From: an uncultured Mailhella sp.
GTDB taxonomy: Bacteria > Desulfobacterota > Desulfovibrionia > Desulfovibrionales > Desulfovibrionaceae
Direction: 5' to 3'
DNA: 64,000 nt
NCBI GenBank assembly: GCA_910578585.1
Contig: CAJTRG010000004.1
Location: forward strand, 97,294 to 161,293
Part shown: positions 7,627-15,797 of the stretch, piece by piece
How the letters are laid out: every line of letters begins with the position of its first letter
Numbering within the stretch: position 1 is the first letter of the stretch
Notes under the pieces: model-generated
Database searches by the model: none
What the model saw: only the letters and a program-made list of their open reading frames with translations
Told to the model about the DNA's origin: nothing
Position numbers and translations under genes: made by a program

Positions 7627-8262
7627 TTAGCCCTTTATCAGCAAAGGAATGCCACACGAAAAGATGACAACAGCCTCACACGCTTCGGCAAGGATTTGAT
7701 TTGTTTTTCCTTGTATATCCCTGAAAAGTCTCGCACTTTTATAGAGCGGAACAATCCCCATTCCCACTTCATTGCTGACAAAAACAAGAGGTTTTTTGCT
7801 CTTTTGGATTGTATCAGCAAGTGCTTCAACTTTTTTGAGAATATTTTCTTCATTTTCTTCTAAACAGAGTAGATTGGAAAGCCAAAGACTTATGCAGTCT
7901 ACTAAAATAATACTGGAATTTCTCTCTTCAGCCATGTTAATGGCAGAAACAATGTCGAAAGGTTCTTCCAGGGTAAACCATGCTTTATCGCGCTGCTTTT
8001 GATGCTTTAGGATTCTTGCAAGGATTTCCTGATCTTGTATTTTGTCTTGATTATCGGCAGCTTGACCATTTTCAATATCTTTTTGTGCTTGCGTAAAATT
8101 TTTTTGCATGGTGGCAATAAAAGCTCTTTCTCCCTGAAACTGGTTGGCATACATCAAGGCAAAGTCGCTTTTGCCGCTTCTTGTGCCGCCAACGCATAAA
8201 AGACTATGGGGCTTGAGACTCAAAAGGTCAAGGCGTTTATCAAGAACAAGACAATTACTCAT
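7627..8262 (-). CDS. cobU: Adenosylcobinamide kinase / adenosylcobinamide-phosphate guanylyltransferase
   Basis: CobU (CobP) phosphorylates adenosylcobinamide and transfers GMP to it in the nucleotide-loop assembly of cobalamin. The P-loop GGTRSGKS sits at residues 25-32, right after the first strand. The lid strand LVFVSNEVGMGIVP and the downstream LFRDIQGKTNQILAEACEAV are family signatures, and the C-terminus ends with the usual short hydrophobic strand (VVIFSCGIPLLIKG). I take the ATG at 8262 (MSNCLVLD), which overlaps the upstream gene by 8 bases. An ATG at 8274 would give four more residues. Total 211 residues, slightly longer than enteric CobU. No cobalamin riboswitch is visible upstream and no other cob genes are nearby, so it is an isolated member of the pathway. 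Confidence 0.9.
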   Translation of the reverse strand: MSNCLVLDKRLDLLSLKPHSLLCVGGTRSGKSDFALMYANQFQGERAFIATMQKNFTQAQKDIENGQAADNQDKIQDQEILARILKHQKQRDKAWFTLEEPFDIVSAINMAEERNSSIILVDCISLWLSNLLCLEENEENILKKVEALADTIQKSKKPLVFVSNEVGMGIVPLYKSARLFRDIQGKTNQILAEACEAVVIFSCGIPLLIKG

Positions 8263-9601
8263 GGAATAACTCACTTACATCACTTGCAAAATTATCCAGA
8301 GTTCCCGCAAAAGCCGCACTTGCAGCAGGATTGTTTCGGCGGGCAAGCCAGAGCGCAAGTTCTAAACAGTTTGGCACTTTGGCAAGTGTTTCATCATAGC
8401 TTATGAGGTATTGCCGCAAATCATTTCTAACATTCTTTACCCGCGTGCGAAGCTGGGCTGAACGCACTGTGCTTTGCTTGACATTATCCTCATAGGTGCG
8501 GGCAAGAGCTTTATCGTCGCGATTTTGTTCAAAGTTGAGCAGATTTTCTGCAAAATATTTTTCTTCTTTCTTCAAGTCGTTTTCTATGGCAACTAAATTT
8601 TGAATATTATCAGAAAGCCGCGGAACTTCTGACAATGTGCGAATTGCATTTGCATAGAGGCGGCACTCTCTGCCATAGGCATTAAACATATTTTTTTGTT
8701 CAGAAACAGGCATATTTTTCTTTTCTGCAACAAGTTTCATGGCATTGATAAGCGCAGGAGACAAGTGCTTGTACAGCAGGGGAAGCATATTTTCATTGTA
8801 GGCATATTCCAAAACTCCTGCACGCCCTTTGCTGTGTTCCAAACCAATGAGTCCCACGCCATAGCGCTGGTTGAGGCGGGGCAGGGCTGCTGCTTTTCCA
8901 TGAATGTAATTATTGACAAGATAATCCGCTAAATCATGGATAAAGAAAAGTGTGACAACAGGGTCAAGGGCAGAATCGGGAATTGCAGAAGAAAGCGTTC
9001 CCTGCTTGGTAGGAAGGAGATTTTCTGTATCATAAATGCCTGTTGCCTGTTCATTGCGCAGCTCATTGAGCTTTTCAAGCTTGCTTTGGCGGTCTTTTTC
9101 CTGAGCTTCAGCAATTTCTTCATCTGTCAGCATTCTGCGTCCAGCTTCAAGAGGGGCAATATTTTCAGGTGGCTCAAGGCTGAATGTTCCTGAATTTTCT
9201 TCAGCTGCCAGCGGGGCTGATTCCTCTTTTTGAGACATATCATGTTCAGCAAGATTGTCTTCCGGATTTTGCTCAGCAGGAGAACTTTCTGCAGAAGTCA
9301 TTTTTTGGTAAATTTCATTGGCTCTTTCAAATAAAGAAAGTTCTTTATTTTCGTTTTGTTTTGGGACAGTGGCGGGAGTGTTTTCTGCTTCAAAAATTTT
9401 GCCTGGATTTTCTATATAGGTATTGATTTTTGTTTCAAGATCTTTGGAAAGGAAAGGAAGTTCTATATTTTTATCTGGGAAAAATGCAAGATAACAGCCT
9501 ATAATGATAGTTAAAATAATAATCAACGTCAGAAGAAGAGAGAAAAAAGAAAAGCCCCTTTTATGGGAAATTTCTTTTTGAGGTTCATGATTTTGGCTCA
9601 T
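8255..9601 (-). CDS. Membrane-anchored hypothetical protein with disordered linker
   Basis: The protein has 448 residues. A short polar N-terminus is followed by one transmembrane helix (about 18-41, FSFFSLLLTLIIILTIIIGC) and then a long Glu/Pro/Ser-rich linker (about 65-185) that is probably disordered. The rest is a helical C-terminal domain of about 260 residues (from around SALDPVVTLFFIHDLADYLV) with no motif I recognise. The topology fits an inner-membrane protein with its bulk in the periplasm. The ATG has a GGAG at a good distance. It overlaps cobU by 8 bases, so the two are co-transcribed, although no functional link to cobalamin is obvious. The 231-base gap to the divergent manC gene is AT-rich and holds the promoters of both units. 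Confidence 0.7.
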   Translation of the reverse strand: MSQNHEPQKEISHKRGFSFFSLLLTLIIILTIIIGCYLAFFPDKNIELPFLSKDLETKINTYIENPGKIFEAENTPATVPKQNENKELSLFERANEIYQKMTSAESSPAEQNPEDNLAEHDMSQKEESAPLAAEENSGTFSLEPPENIAPLEAGRRMLTDEEIAEAQEKDRQSKLEKLNELRNEQATGIYDTENLLPTKQGTLSSAIPDSALDPVVTLFFIHDLADYLVNNYIHGKAAALPRLNQRYGVGLIGLEHSKGRAGVLEYAYNENMLPLLYKHLSPALINAMKLVAEKKNMPVSEQKNMFNAYGRECRLYANAIRTLSEVPRLSDNIQNLVAIENDLKKEEKYFAENLLNFEQNRDDKALARTYEDNVKQSTVRSAQLRTRVKNVRNDLRQYLISYDETLAKVPNCLELALWLARRNNPAASAAFAGTLDNFASDVSELFHE

Positions 9602-9832
9602 AAATTCTCCAAAATTTTATAGTATATTGCTTAGTTATCATATATTTTGCCTACTGTGAAGTCTTATTTTAAAAGGAAAAAATTTTTTTAGGATAATTTT
9701 TTTTTATAAATTTTATTCAGTGATAAGGACTCTTTTATATTGCTTGCTATTGCTTTTAATCTTTGGTAATCTGTTCGAATATGTTTGTTTTAGAATAAAG
9801 AAAGCATATACGGTATAGAGATAAAAATAATC

Positions 9833-11245
9833 ATGGATAAATTTTTAACAACTGTTGTATTATGCGGCGGAAGCGGTACAAGATTATGGCCCCTTAGCCG
9901 CGAACTTATGCCTAAACAATTTATAGAATTTTTTGCAGAAAATTCTTTATTTCAAAAGACAATACAGCGTAATAATCCCTTTTCAAAAGAAACAATAATT
10001 ATTTCCAATAAAGATCATTATTATCTTATTAAAGACCAACTGGCAAAAAAAAGTAATCTTTTAGATTCAATATATATATATATATTAGAACCTATGCCAA
10101 GAAATACGGCGGCGGCGCTGGCTTATGCATGTTTGGCGGTTGAACCGGAAACGATTTTACTGGTTACTCCCAGTGACCATTTAATTAAGAATGAAACTGT
10201 CTATTTTGAGGCAGTAAAACAGGCAAAAAATATTGCAGAACAAGGATATTTAGTTACATTTGGGATAAAGCCTGTACGCCCTGAAACCGGCTATGGCTAT
10301 ATTGAAGTTGCAGAGGATTTGCATGTACAGACTTTTCATGAAAAACCCAGTCTTGAAACTGCTAAGACGTTTATTAAAAATGAAAATATTTATTGGAATG
10401 CAGGAATTTTTTGTTTTAAGGCGGGAACAATGCTGGAAGAGCTTAAAAAATATGCTCCAGAGGTCTATGAAACAGCAAAGATAGCTTTTAATGCCTGTAC
10501 AAAAAAGGATGAAAATATTTATCAGCTGCCAGAGGAAGAGACAAAGCAAATTCCGGAAATCAGTATTGACTATGCTGTGTTTGAAAAATCTCACAAAGTA
10601 AAATGTATTCCAGCAGCGTTTGCCTGGTCTGATTTAGGCAGTTTTGAAGCTTTGTATACAGAATATACAGAAAAATTTGATGCAGATAATACTATAGCTT
10701 CTCGGGCAAATTATGTGAATATTAATTCAAAAGGGAATTTTATTTATCTTTCTCCAGAGCAAAAGAAAATGATTGCAACAATAGATATTGATAATTTGAT
10801 CATTGCAGATACTGGAGACGCGCTTCTTGTGGCGCCTTTGAAATCTTCACAAAAAGTAAAAGATGTGGTTGCAAAAGTTAAACAAAATTCTTCTTTGCAC
10901 AGAGAGCATAATATTGTTCATAGACCCTGGGGAACATATACGATTTTAGAAAATAATGATGGCTATAAAATAAAGAAAATTATTGTCGAGCCCGGAAAGC
11001 GTTTATCTTTGCAAAAGCATTTTCATCGAAATGAACATTGGATTGTTTTAAGTGGTACAGCAACAGTGCAAATTGAAAATAACGTAAAATTAGTTCATCC
11101 CAATGAGTCCATTTATATAAAAATGGGAGAACTGCATAGATTGAGTAATGAAGGAATTATTCCTGTTGTTATTATAGAAGCTCAAGTTGGGGAATACACA
11201 GGAGAAGATGATATCGTGCGTTTTGATGATGATTATATACGATAA
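9833..11245 (+). CDS. manC: Mannose-1-phosphate guanylyltransferase / mannose-6-phosphate isomerase
   Basis: This bifunctional enzyme makes GDP-mannose (and isomerises fructose-6-P to mannose-6-P) for surface polysaccharides. The nucleotidyltransferase signature GGSGTRLWPLSRELMPKQF is at residues 13-31, EKP near 165 and the typical NAGIFCFK follows. The C-terminal cupin domain (from about 355, RPWGTYTILENNDGYKIKKI) contains the metal-binding HFHRNEHW stretch. Length 470 is normal for AlgA/ManC/CpsB. It is the first gene of a four-gene unit manC-gmd-fcl-fucosyltransferase, with 12 bases to gmd. A weak promoter-like pair, TTGTTT at 9785 and TATACG at 9807, lies upstream. The gene is AT-rich relative to the miaB-fliG block, as are its partners. 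Confidence 0.95.
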   Translation: MDKFLTTVVLCGGSGTRLWPLSRELMPKQFIEFFAENSLFQKTIQRNNPFSKETIIISNKDHYYLIKDQLAKKSNLLDSIYIYILEPMPRNTAAALAYACLAVEPETILLVTPSDHLIKNETVYFEAVKQAKNIAEQGYLVTFGIKPVRPETGYGYIEVAEDLHVQTFHEKPSLETAKTFIKNENIYWNAGIFCFKAGTMLEELKKYAPEVYETAKIAFNACTKKDENIYQLPEEETKQIPEISIDYAVFEKSHKVKCIPAAFAWSDLGSFEALYTEYTEKFDADNTIASRANYVNINSKGNFIYLSPEQKKMIATIDIDNLIIADTGDALLVAPLKSSQKVKDVVAKVKQNSSLHREHNIVHRPWGTYTILENNDGYKIKKIIVEPGKRLSLQKHFHRNEHWIVLSGTATVQIENNVKLVHPNESIYIKMGELHRLSNEGIIPVVIIEAQVGEYTGEDDIVRFDDDYIR

Positions 11246-11257
11246 TGAGAGGAAAAT

Positions 11258-12382
11258 ATGGAAAAACAAAAAGTTGCTTTAATTACCGGGGTAACAGGGC
11301 AAGATGGTGCATACCTTGCTGAATTTTTACTCAATAAAGGATATATTGTCCATGGAATAAAACGCCGTGCTTCTTCTTTTAATACGGATAGAATTGACCA
11401 TTTATTGGTGGATAGACATGAAGAAGATATAAAATTCTTTCTGCATTACGGTGATATGACTGATTCTATGAATATAACAAAAATTATTCAAGAAACACAG
11501 CCAGATGAAATTTATAATTTAGCAGCAATGAGCCATGTACACGTATCCTTTGCTACTCCTGAATATGTGGCCAATGCTGACGGCACGGGCACGCTGCGGC
11601 TGCTTGAGGCTGTACGTTTTTTAGGTTTGGCGGAAAAAACTAAAATTTATCAGGCATCAACGTCTGAATTGTTTGGGAAAGTGCAGGAAACTCCGCAAAA
11701 AGAAACAACGCCGTTTTATCCCAGAAGTCCTTATGCGGTGGCAAAACTCTATGCCTACTGGATTACAAAAAACTACCGCGAAGCCTATAATATGTTTGCC
11801 TGCAACGGTATTTTGTTCAACCATGAAAGTCCCATTCGCGGTGAAACATTTGTAACACGAAAAATTACTTTGGCTGTTTCTAAAATTGCTACAGGTTTAC
11901 AGGATAAGCTGTATTTAGGTAACCTTGACGCAAAGAGGGACTGGGGACACGCAAAAGATTATGTCAAAATGATGTGGATGATTTTGCAGGCACCAAAGCC
12001 GGATGATTGGGTTATTGCAACAGGACAGACAAATTCCGTGCGAGATTTTTTAACGTTGGCATTCCGATATGTGGGGATTGAACTTGAATTCAGAGGCAAA
12101 GGCGTTGACGAAAAAGGCTATATTGCTTCCTGCTCTAATCCAAAATATCAGGTTCCCCTTGGAAAAGAAGTTGTGTGCGTAGACCCGACGTATTTCAGAC
12201 CAACAGAAGTAGATTTTCTTCTTGGCGACCCCAGTAAAGCAGAACGGGAACTTGGCTGGAAACGGGAATATAACTTGAAAGACCTTGTTGATGACATGAT
12301 GAAAAGTGATTTAAAAATAGTGCAGAAACAAAGATACCTCAAAGATGGCGGTTTTGTGATAAAGAGTTATTTTGGGGAATAA
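11258..12382 (+). CDS. gmd: GDP-mannose 4,6-dehydratase
   Basis: Gmd converts GDP-mannose to GDP-4-keto-6-deoxymannose, the first committed step to GDP-fucose. It is a short-chain dehydrogenase-fold enzyme. The NADP-binding loop GVTGQDGAYLAEFLL is at residues 9-23, the ASTSELFGKV stretch holds the catalytic Thr/Ser and Glu, and YAVAKLYAYW contains the YxxxK pair. The NESP-like stretch reads NHESPIRGETFVTRKIT, exactly as in bacterial Gmd. Length 374 matches the family. AGAGGAAA precedes the ATG, and the gene is 12 bases after manC. Fcl follows directly. Confidence 0.97.
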   Translation: MEKQKVALITGVTGQDGAYLAEFLLNKGYIVHGIKRRASSFNTDRIDHLLVDRHEEDIKFFLHYGDMTDSMNITKIIQETQPDEIYNLAAMSHVHVSFATPEYVANADGTGTLRLLEAVRFLGLAEKTKIYQASTSELFGKVQETPQKETTPFYPRSPYAVAKLYAYWITKNYREAYNMFACNGILFNHESPIRGETFVTRKITLAVSKIATGLQDKLYLGNLDAKRDWGHAKDYVKMMWMILQAPKPDDWVIATGQTNSVRDFLTLAFRYVGIELEFRGKGVDEKGYIASCSNPKYQVPLGKEVVCVDPTYFRPTEVDFLLGDPSKAERELGWKREYNLKDLVDDMMKSDLKIVQKQRYLKDGGFVIKSYFGE

Positions 12383-12397
12383 TTATTTAAATGCGAG

Positions 12398-13465
12398 ATG
12401 GACATGATGGATAAAAATAACCGAATTTATGTTGCCGGGCATAGAGGTTTGATTGGTTCAGCAATTTTAAGACATTTGCAGGCAGAAGGATATAAAAATG
12501 TTATCACGTGTACTTCTAAAGAACTCAATTTAACAAATCAGGCGGAAACTCTTGCTTTCTTTGAAAAGGAAAGACCTGAGTATGTGTTTTTAGCCGCGGC
12601 TAAAGTTGGCGGAATTATGGCTAATCAAACATATCCTGCTGATTTCATATATATAAACACAATGATTGCTACAAATGTTATTCATAGTTCTTATTTGACT
12701 GGGGTAAAAAAATTATTGAATTTAGGTTCCTCTTGTATTTATCCCCGTCTTGCTCCTCAACCCATGAAGGAAGAACATTTACTTACTTCTGAGCTTGAAA
12801 AAACCAATGAAGCTTATGCTCTTGCGAAAATTGCTGCCATAAAAATGTGTCGTTATTATAATGAACAGTATGGAACAAATTTTATTTCTGTAATGCCTAC
12901 GAATCAGTATGGTATTGGGGATAATTTTAATATGGAAACAGCGCATCTTCTGCCTATGGTTTTACGGCGTTTTCATTTGGCTAAACTGCTTGCTGCTGAT
13001 AATTTTAATGCGATAAGAGACGATTTACAAAAATATAAACTGGGTTGGAACATTGATGCGCAAATTAATATGAATGATACTTCTTCACTTGAATGGGCAT
13101 TAAATCAGGTTGGGGCATACCGCAATAAAGTTGTTATGTGGGGTGATGGTTCTGTTTATCGCGAACTGATGAGCTCTGAAGATTTAGCTGATGCTTGTGT
13201 ATATCTTATGAAAAATAAAGAGTACAATGAGATAGGTGAATTTGTAAATATTACCAATGGTGATGATATTCAATTAAAACTGTTGTTTGAAATAGTAAAA
13301 AAAGTGGTTGGGTTTGAAGGAAAAATTGAATACGATGTCTCTAAACCTAATGGAACGCCTCGAAAAATGATGGATGCGGCAAGAATAAAATCACTTGGCT
13401 GGCAGCCTAAAATTTCTTTGGAACAGGGAATTATTGATTTTTATTTATGGTATTGTAATAATTAA
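12398..13465 (+). CDS. fcl: GDP-L-fucose synthase
   Basis: Fcl (WcaG) epimerises and reduces GDP-4-keto-6-deoxymannose to GDP-L-fucose with NADPH. The sequence shows GHRGLIGSAI near the start, the catalytic Ser/Cys motif NLGSSCIYPRLAPQPM, YALAKIAAIKM with the YxxxK pair, and PTNQYGIGDNF. At 355 residues it is some 30-40 residues longer than E. coli Fcl, because an insert of about 35 residues (around 200-235, including KYKLGWNIDAQINMNDTS) precedes VVMWGDGSVYRELM. I recall similar inserts in epsilonproteobacterial fcl genes. An alternative start is the internal ATG at 12407, three codons later. It sits 15 bases after gmd. Confidence 0.94.
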   Translation: MDMMDKNNRIYVAGHRGLIGSAILRHLQAEGYKNVITCTSKELNLTNQAETLAFFEKERPEYVFLAAAKVGGIMANQTYPADFIYINTMIATNVIHSSYLTGVKKLLNLGSSCIYPRLAPQPMKEEHLLTSELEKTNEAYALAKIAAIKMCRYYNEQYGTNFISVMPTNQYGIGDNFNMETAHLLPMVLRRFHLAKLLAADNFNAIRDDLQKYKLGWNIDAQINMNDTSSLEWALNQVGAYRNKVVMWGDGSVYRELMSSEDLADACVYLMKNKEYNEIGEFVNITNGDDIQLKLLFEIVKKVVGFEGKIEYDVSKPNGTPRKMMDAARIKSLGWQPKISLEQGIIDFYLWYCNN

Positions 13466-13543
13466 TTTTTTAAATAAAATAGTTAAATATTTTAATAGAG
13501 ATGGAAGTTCAAACTTTTATTTGAAAGCTGCAGGTTTATTTTT

Positions 13544-15049
13544 ATGAAAAAGATGAAATATTCAGAAGAAAATTATAAGAACAATAGAAATAATAAAAAA
13601 TTTATGGCAGGGCGTAGTGATGGCTTTGGTGTAAGAATGATTGCACTCTTAAATGCCATGTATTGCTCAAAAAAATTTAACCTTCCTTTTGCTTTTGTTT
13701 GGCCTACTGATTTTACTTTGTATAATTGCGGTGAATCTTTTATGAAAACTGCAAAAATTGATGAAAATAAAGTCTTGGGCGTATATACAGGCAAGCCGGA
13801 AGAAATTTTTTCTGAAGATTTTATAAAGAAGTATTTACTGTCTGAGGAGTTAGTAAAGCAGATTGAATTTGAAAACAGAACTGGTTCTGGTTTGTATTGC
13901 TTGTTTAATTATAAAAATATAAAAGATTTTCACTTTAACGATTTGTTATATTATGAAAGTGAAAATCCATTGGGCTGGGCAATGCCTTTTTGTCCTTTGT
14001 TTCAAATGTTTGAAGAGGACATTGATGCTGAAGAGTTCAGGCAAGTCGTGAGAGAATGCTGGAAAGAAATTGGACTTTCAAAAGAGTTTTGCGAAATTGT
14101 AGAACGAGTTGATGAAGCAGCGAGAAAGAAAGGAAAGTTTGTAGCGGTACATGTTCGTTCAGGGGACATTGTTTATCGTTATTGTTCGGAAGCATTTTCT
14201 ACAAAAGCTTTGGCGGCAGAATTGGCAGTTGAGATTATTGTAAGAGAATTGCCCCATTACAATATTGTTCTTGCCGGAGATGATATTACTTCCCTGGAAA
14301 GAATTATAGAATTTTCTTTGCAGGTTTTGAAAGAAAAGAATATTGATTACCATGGGCATTCAGTTACTCTTGCGAAGGATTTGATTGAGAACAATAATTA
14401 TCAGGATGTCAATTTAGTTTTTTATGATAGTTATATACTTTCAAAGGGAGAGAAAATTTTTACTTCTGAATATAGCGCGTTTTCACGTTTTGCTTCTCTT
14501 ATTTCAAGTTCAAACGAAGTTTTTTCCTGTTATGAATATTTTTCAAAGGAAGAACAATTTGAAATAATAAAAAGATATATTGAAAGGCTCTATCTTCATC
14601 CTGCTCAGCAATCTTTTTCCTATCTTCACCTTATGCTTTTAGCAAGATTATTGAAAAAGCCAATGCCTGAACGGATAGAATATGCCAATAAAATGGTATC
14701 CTTATCCAATTTGATTTATGCCAAGGCTAATTATGCTTTTTTCCTTATATGGTGCGGTCAATTTGATTTATTTTATCAATTTACCAATTCCTTATCTTTG
14801 GATGAAATAGCAAAATTAGTCAAAGCTTCATTATTTTTATATGGGTATAGATTTCCTGAAGTTGTGATTAAACGGTTTTTCATAGGGATTGTGACAACAG
14901 AAAAAGTGCGGAAGGCACGTTTTTTTGCAAAGATACTCAAATCACTTTCAAAACAGGAAAGAATACAGTTAAATCGTTTTGGCTTAAAATTACGTTTAAA
15001 ATTATTTTATCATGATCTCTTGAATAAGAGGTTACATTCTAAAGGATAA
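13544..15049 (+). CDS. Putative fucosyltransferase (GT-B, HxRxGD family)
   Basis: The 501-residue protein begins with a GRSDGFGVRMIALLNAMYC stretch followed by a hydrophobic strand and WP (about residues 23-58). This is the arrangement of the first donor-binding motif in the fucosyltransferase superfamily (GT11/GT23/NodZ/O-FucT). Near residue 203 it has VHVRSGDIV, the HxRxGD motif whose Arg contacts the GDP-fucose phosphate. The C-terminal 150 residues are helical and repeat-like (LARLLKKPMPERIEYANKMV), perhaps a TPR-like acceptor-binding part. It lies directly after manC-gmd-fcl and ends at a strong terminator, which supports GDP-fucose as donor. No signal peptide, so cytoplasmic. The acceptor is unknown, and assignment to a particular GT family is an inference. 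Confidence 0.65.
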   Translation: MKKMKYSEENYKNNRNNKKFMAGRSDGFGVRMIALLNAMYCSKKFNLPFAFVWPTDFTLYNCGESFMKTAKIDENKVLGVYTGKPEEIFSEDFIKKYLLSEELVKQIEFENRTGSGLYCLFNYKNIKDFHFNDLLYYESENPLGWAMPFCPLFQMFEEDIDAEEFRQVVRECWKEIGLSKEFCEIVERVDEAARKKGKFVAVHVRSGDIVYRYCSEAFSTKALAAELAVEIIVRELPHYNIVLAGDDITSLERIIEFSLQVLKEKNIDYHGHSVTLAKDLIENNNYQDVNLVFYDSYILSKGEKIFTSEYSAFSRFASLISSSNEVFSCYEYFSKEEQFEIIKRYIERLYLHPAQQSFSYLHLMLLARLLKKPMPERIEYANKMVSLSNLIYAKANYAFFLIWCGQFDLFYQFTNSLSLDEIAKLVKASLFLYGYRFPEVVIKRFFIGIVTTEKVRKARFFAKILKSLSKQERIQLNRFGLKLRLKLFYHDLLNKRLHSKG

Positions 15050-15065
15050 GGAAAACTTAAAAGAA

Positions 15066-15104
15066 AAATCCGTTGTATTTATTTTTAGATACAACGGATT
15101 TTTT
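15066..15104 (+). terminator. Rho-independent terminator of the fucose unit
   Basis: A perfect 13-bp stem, AAATCCGTTGTAT (15066-15078) and ATACAACGGATTT (15089-15101), with a 10-base loop is followed by a T run. It lies 17 bases after the fucosyltransferase stop and closes the manC-gmd-fcl unit. Confidence 0.9.
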
Positions 15105-15150
15105 GAATTATTTTTACAGCAATTTATATATACTGCATTATGAGCTCAAC

Positions 15151-15237
15151 TGGTACCGGGAGCGAGACTTGAACTCGCAAGGGTGTACACCCGGTGGATT
15201 TTGAGTCCACTGCGTCTACCAATTCCACCATCCCGGC
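15151..15237 (-). tRNA. tRNA-Leu (anticodon CAA)
   Basis: On the minus strand the gene starts GCCGGGATGGTGGAATTGGT, a class II tRNA with a long variable arm. The anticodon arm is GTGGA-CTCAAAA-TCCAC, giving anticodon CAA (reads UUG). The T arm contains GTTCAAGTC. The acceptor stem closes with TCCCGGT and the CCA end is encoded (15151-15153). Length 87. Confidence 0.95.
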
Positions 15238-15284
15238 ACGAGAAATATTTTTATAGGGAAATGTTCTCCTTGTCAAGAAAAACT

Positions 15285-15695
15285 TTATTTACGTTTTTTA
15301 TTTGCTTCAGCGCTTCTTTTTTCCCAGAGTTTCATTTCGCGCATTTTCTTTCTTCTTTCGCGCTGCAATTCTTTGCAAACAAGAGGAATTGTTTTTTTGA
15401 TTCCCCATTTTTCGCGGTAGGAATCAGCGTCTAAACCGTGGGTTGCCAAGTGTTTTTTAGTAATGATTTTGAAGCTTTTTCCGCATTCAAGACAGGTTAT
15501 GGTTTTTTCCTTGATGGATTTTGCGGGGCTGATATTGAGTGGTGCAGGTTCATCTTGTTCAATGGGCAATTCTTCGAGATTGCGTAAATGATGAGAAAGA
15601 TTTTTCACCATGGAGGTAATTTCTTCTTCAGACATGATACGTACAGAAGCTTGTGCTTTTACAATTTCAAGGGCTTGTTTTAAATAATCGTCCAT
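15285..15695 (-). CDS. MucR/Ros-type zinc-finger transcriptional regulator
   Basis: The 136-residue protein is a member of the MucR/Ros family, small DNA-binding regulators of exopolysaccharide, motility and cell-surface genes. The zinc site is C68, C71, H82 and H86 within TCLECGKSFKIITKKHLATH, followed by GLDADSYREKWGIK, the family's DNA-reading segment. The C-terminus is very basic (RRKKMREMKLWEKR). I start it at 15695 (MDDYLKQAL), because AGGAGA stands 6 bases upstream. An ATG at 15761 would add 22 residues that do not belong to the family. It lies 47 bases from tRNA-Leu, between the fucose cluster and the other glycosyltransferases, and could regulate them, but nothing in the sequence proves this. 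Confidence 0.9.
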   Translation of the reverse strand: MDDYLKQALEIVKAQASVRIMSEEEITSMVKNLSHHLRNLEELPIEQDEPAPLNISPAKSIKEKTITCLECGKSFKIITKKHLATHGLDADSYREKWGIKKTIPLVCKELQRERRKKMREMKLWEKRSAEANKKRK

Positions 15696-15797
15696 AGGAT
15701 GTCTCCTGGATTTTTGAGGTTGTTTTTCTGTAACTATACAGTTTATTTTATAAAAAGGCAAGCTTATTTGTTAATCCTGCCTTTCTGTTGTTTATTT

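Noticed and set aside
7640..8300. Cobalamin riboswitch for cobU
   Set aside because: No B12-box-like sequence upstream. The gene overlaps the preceding coding region.
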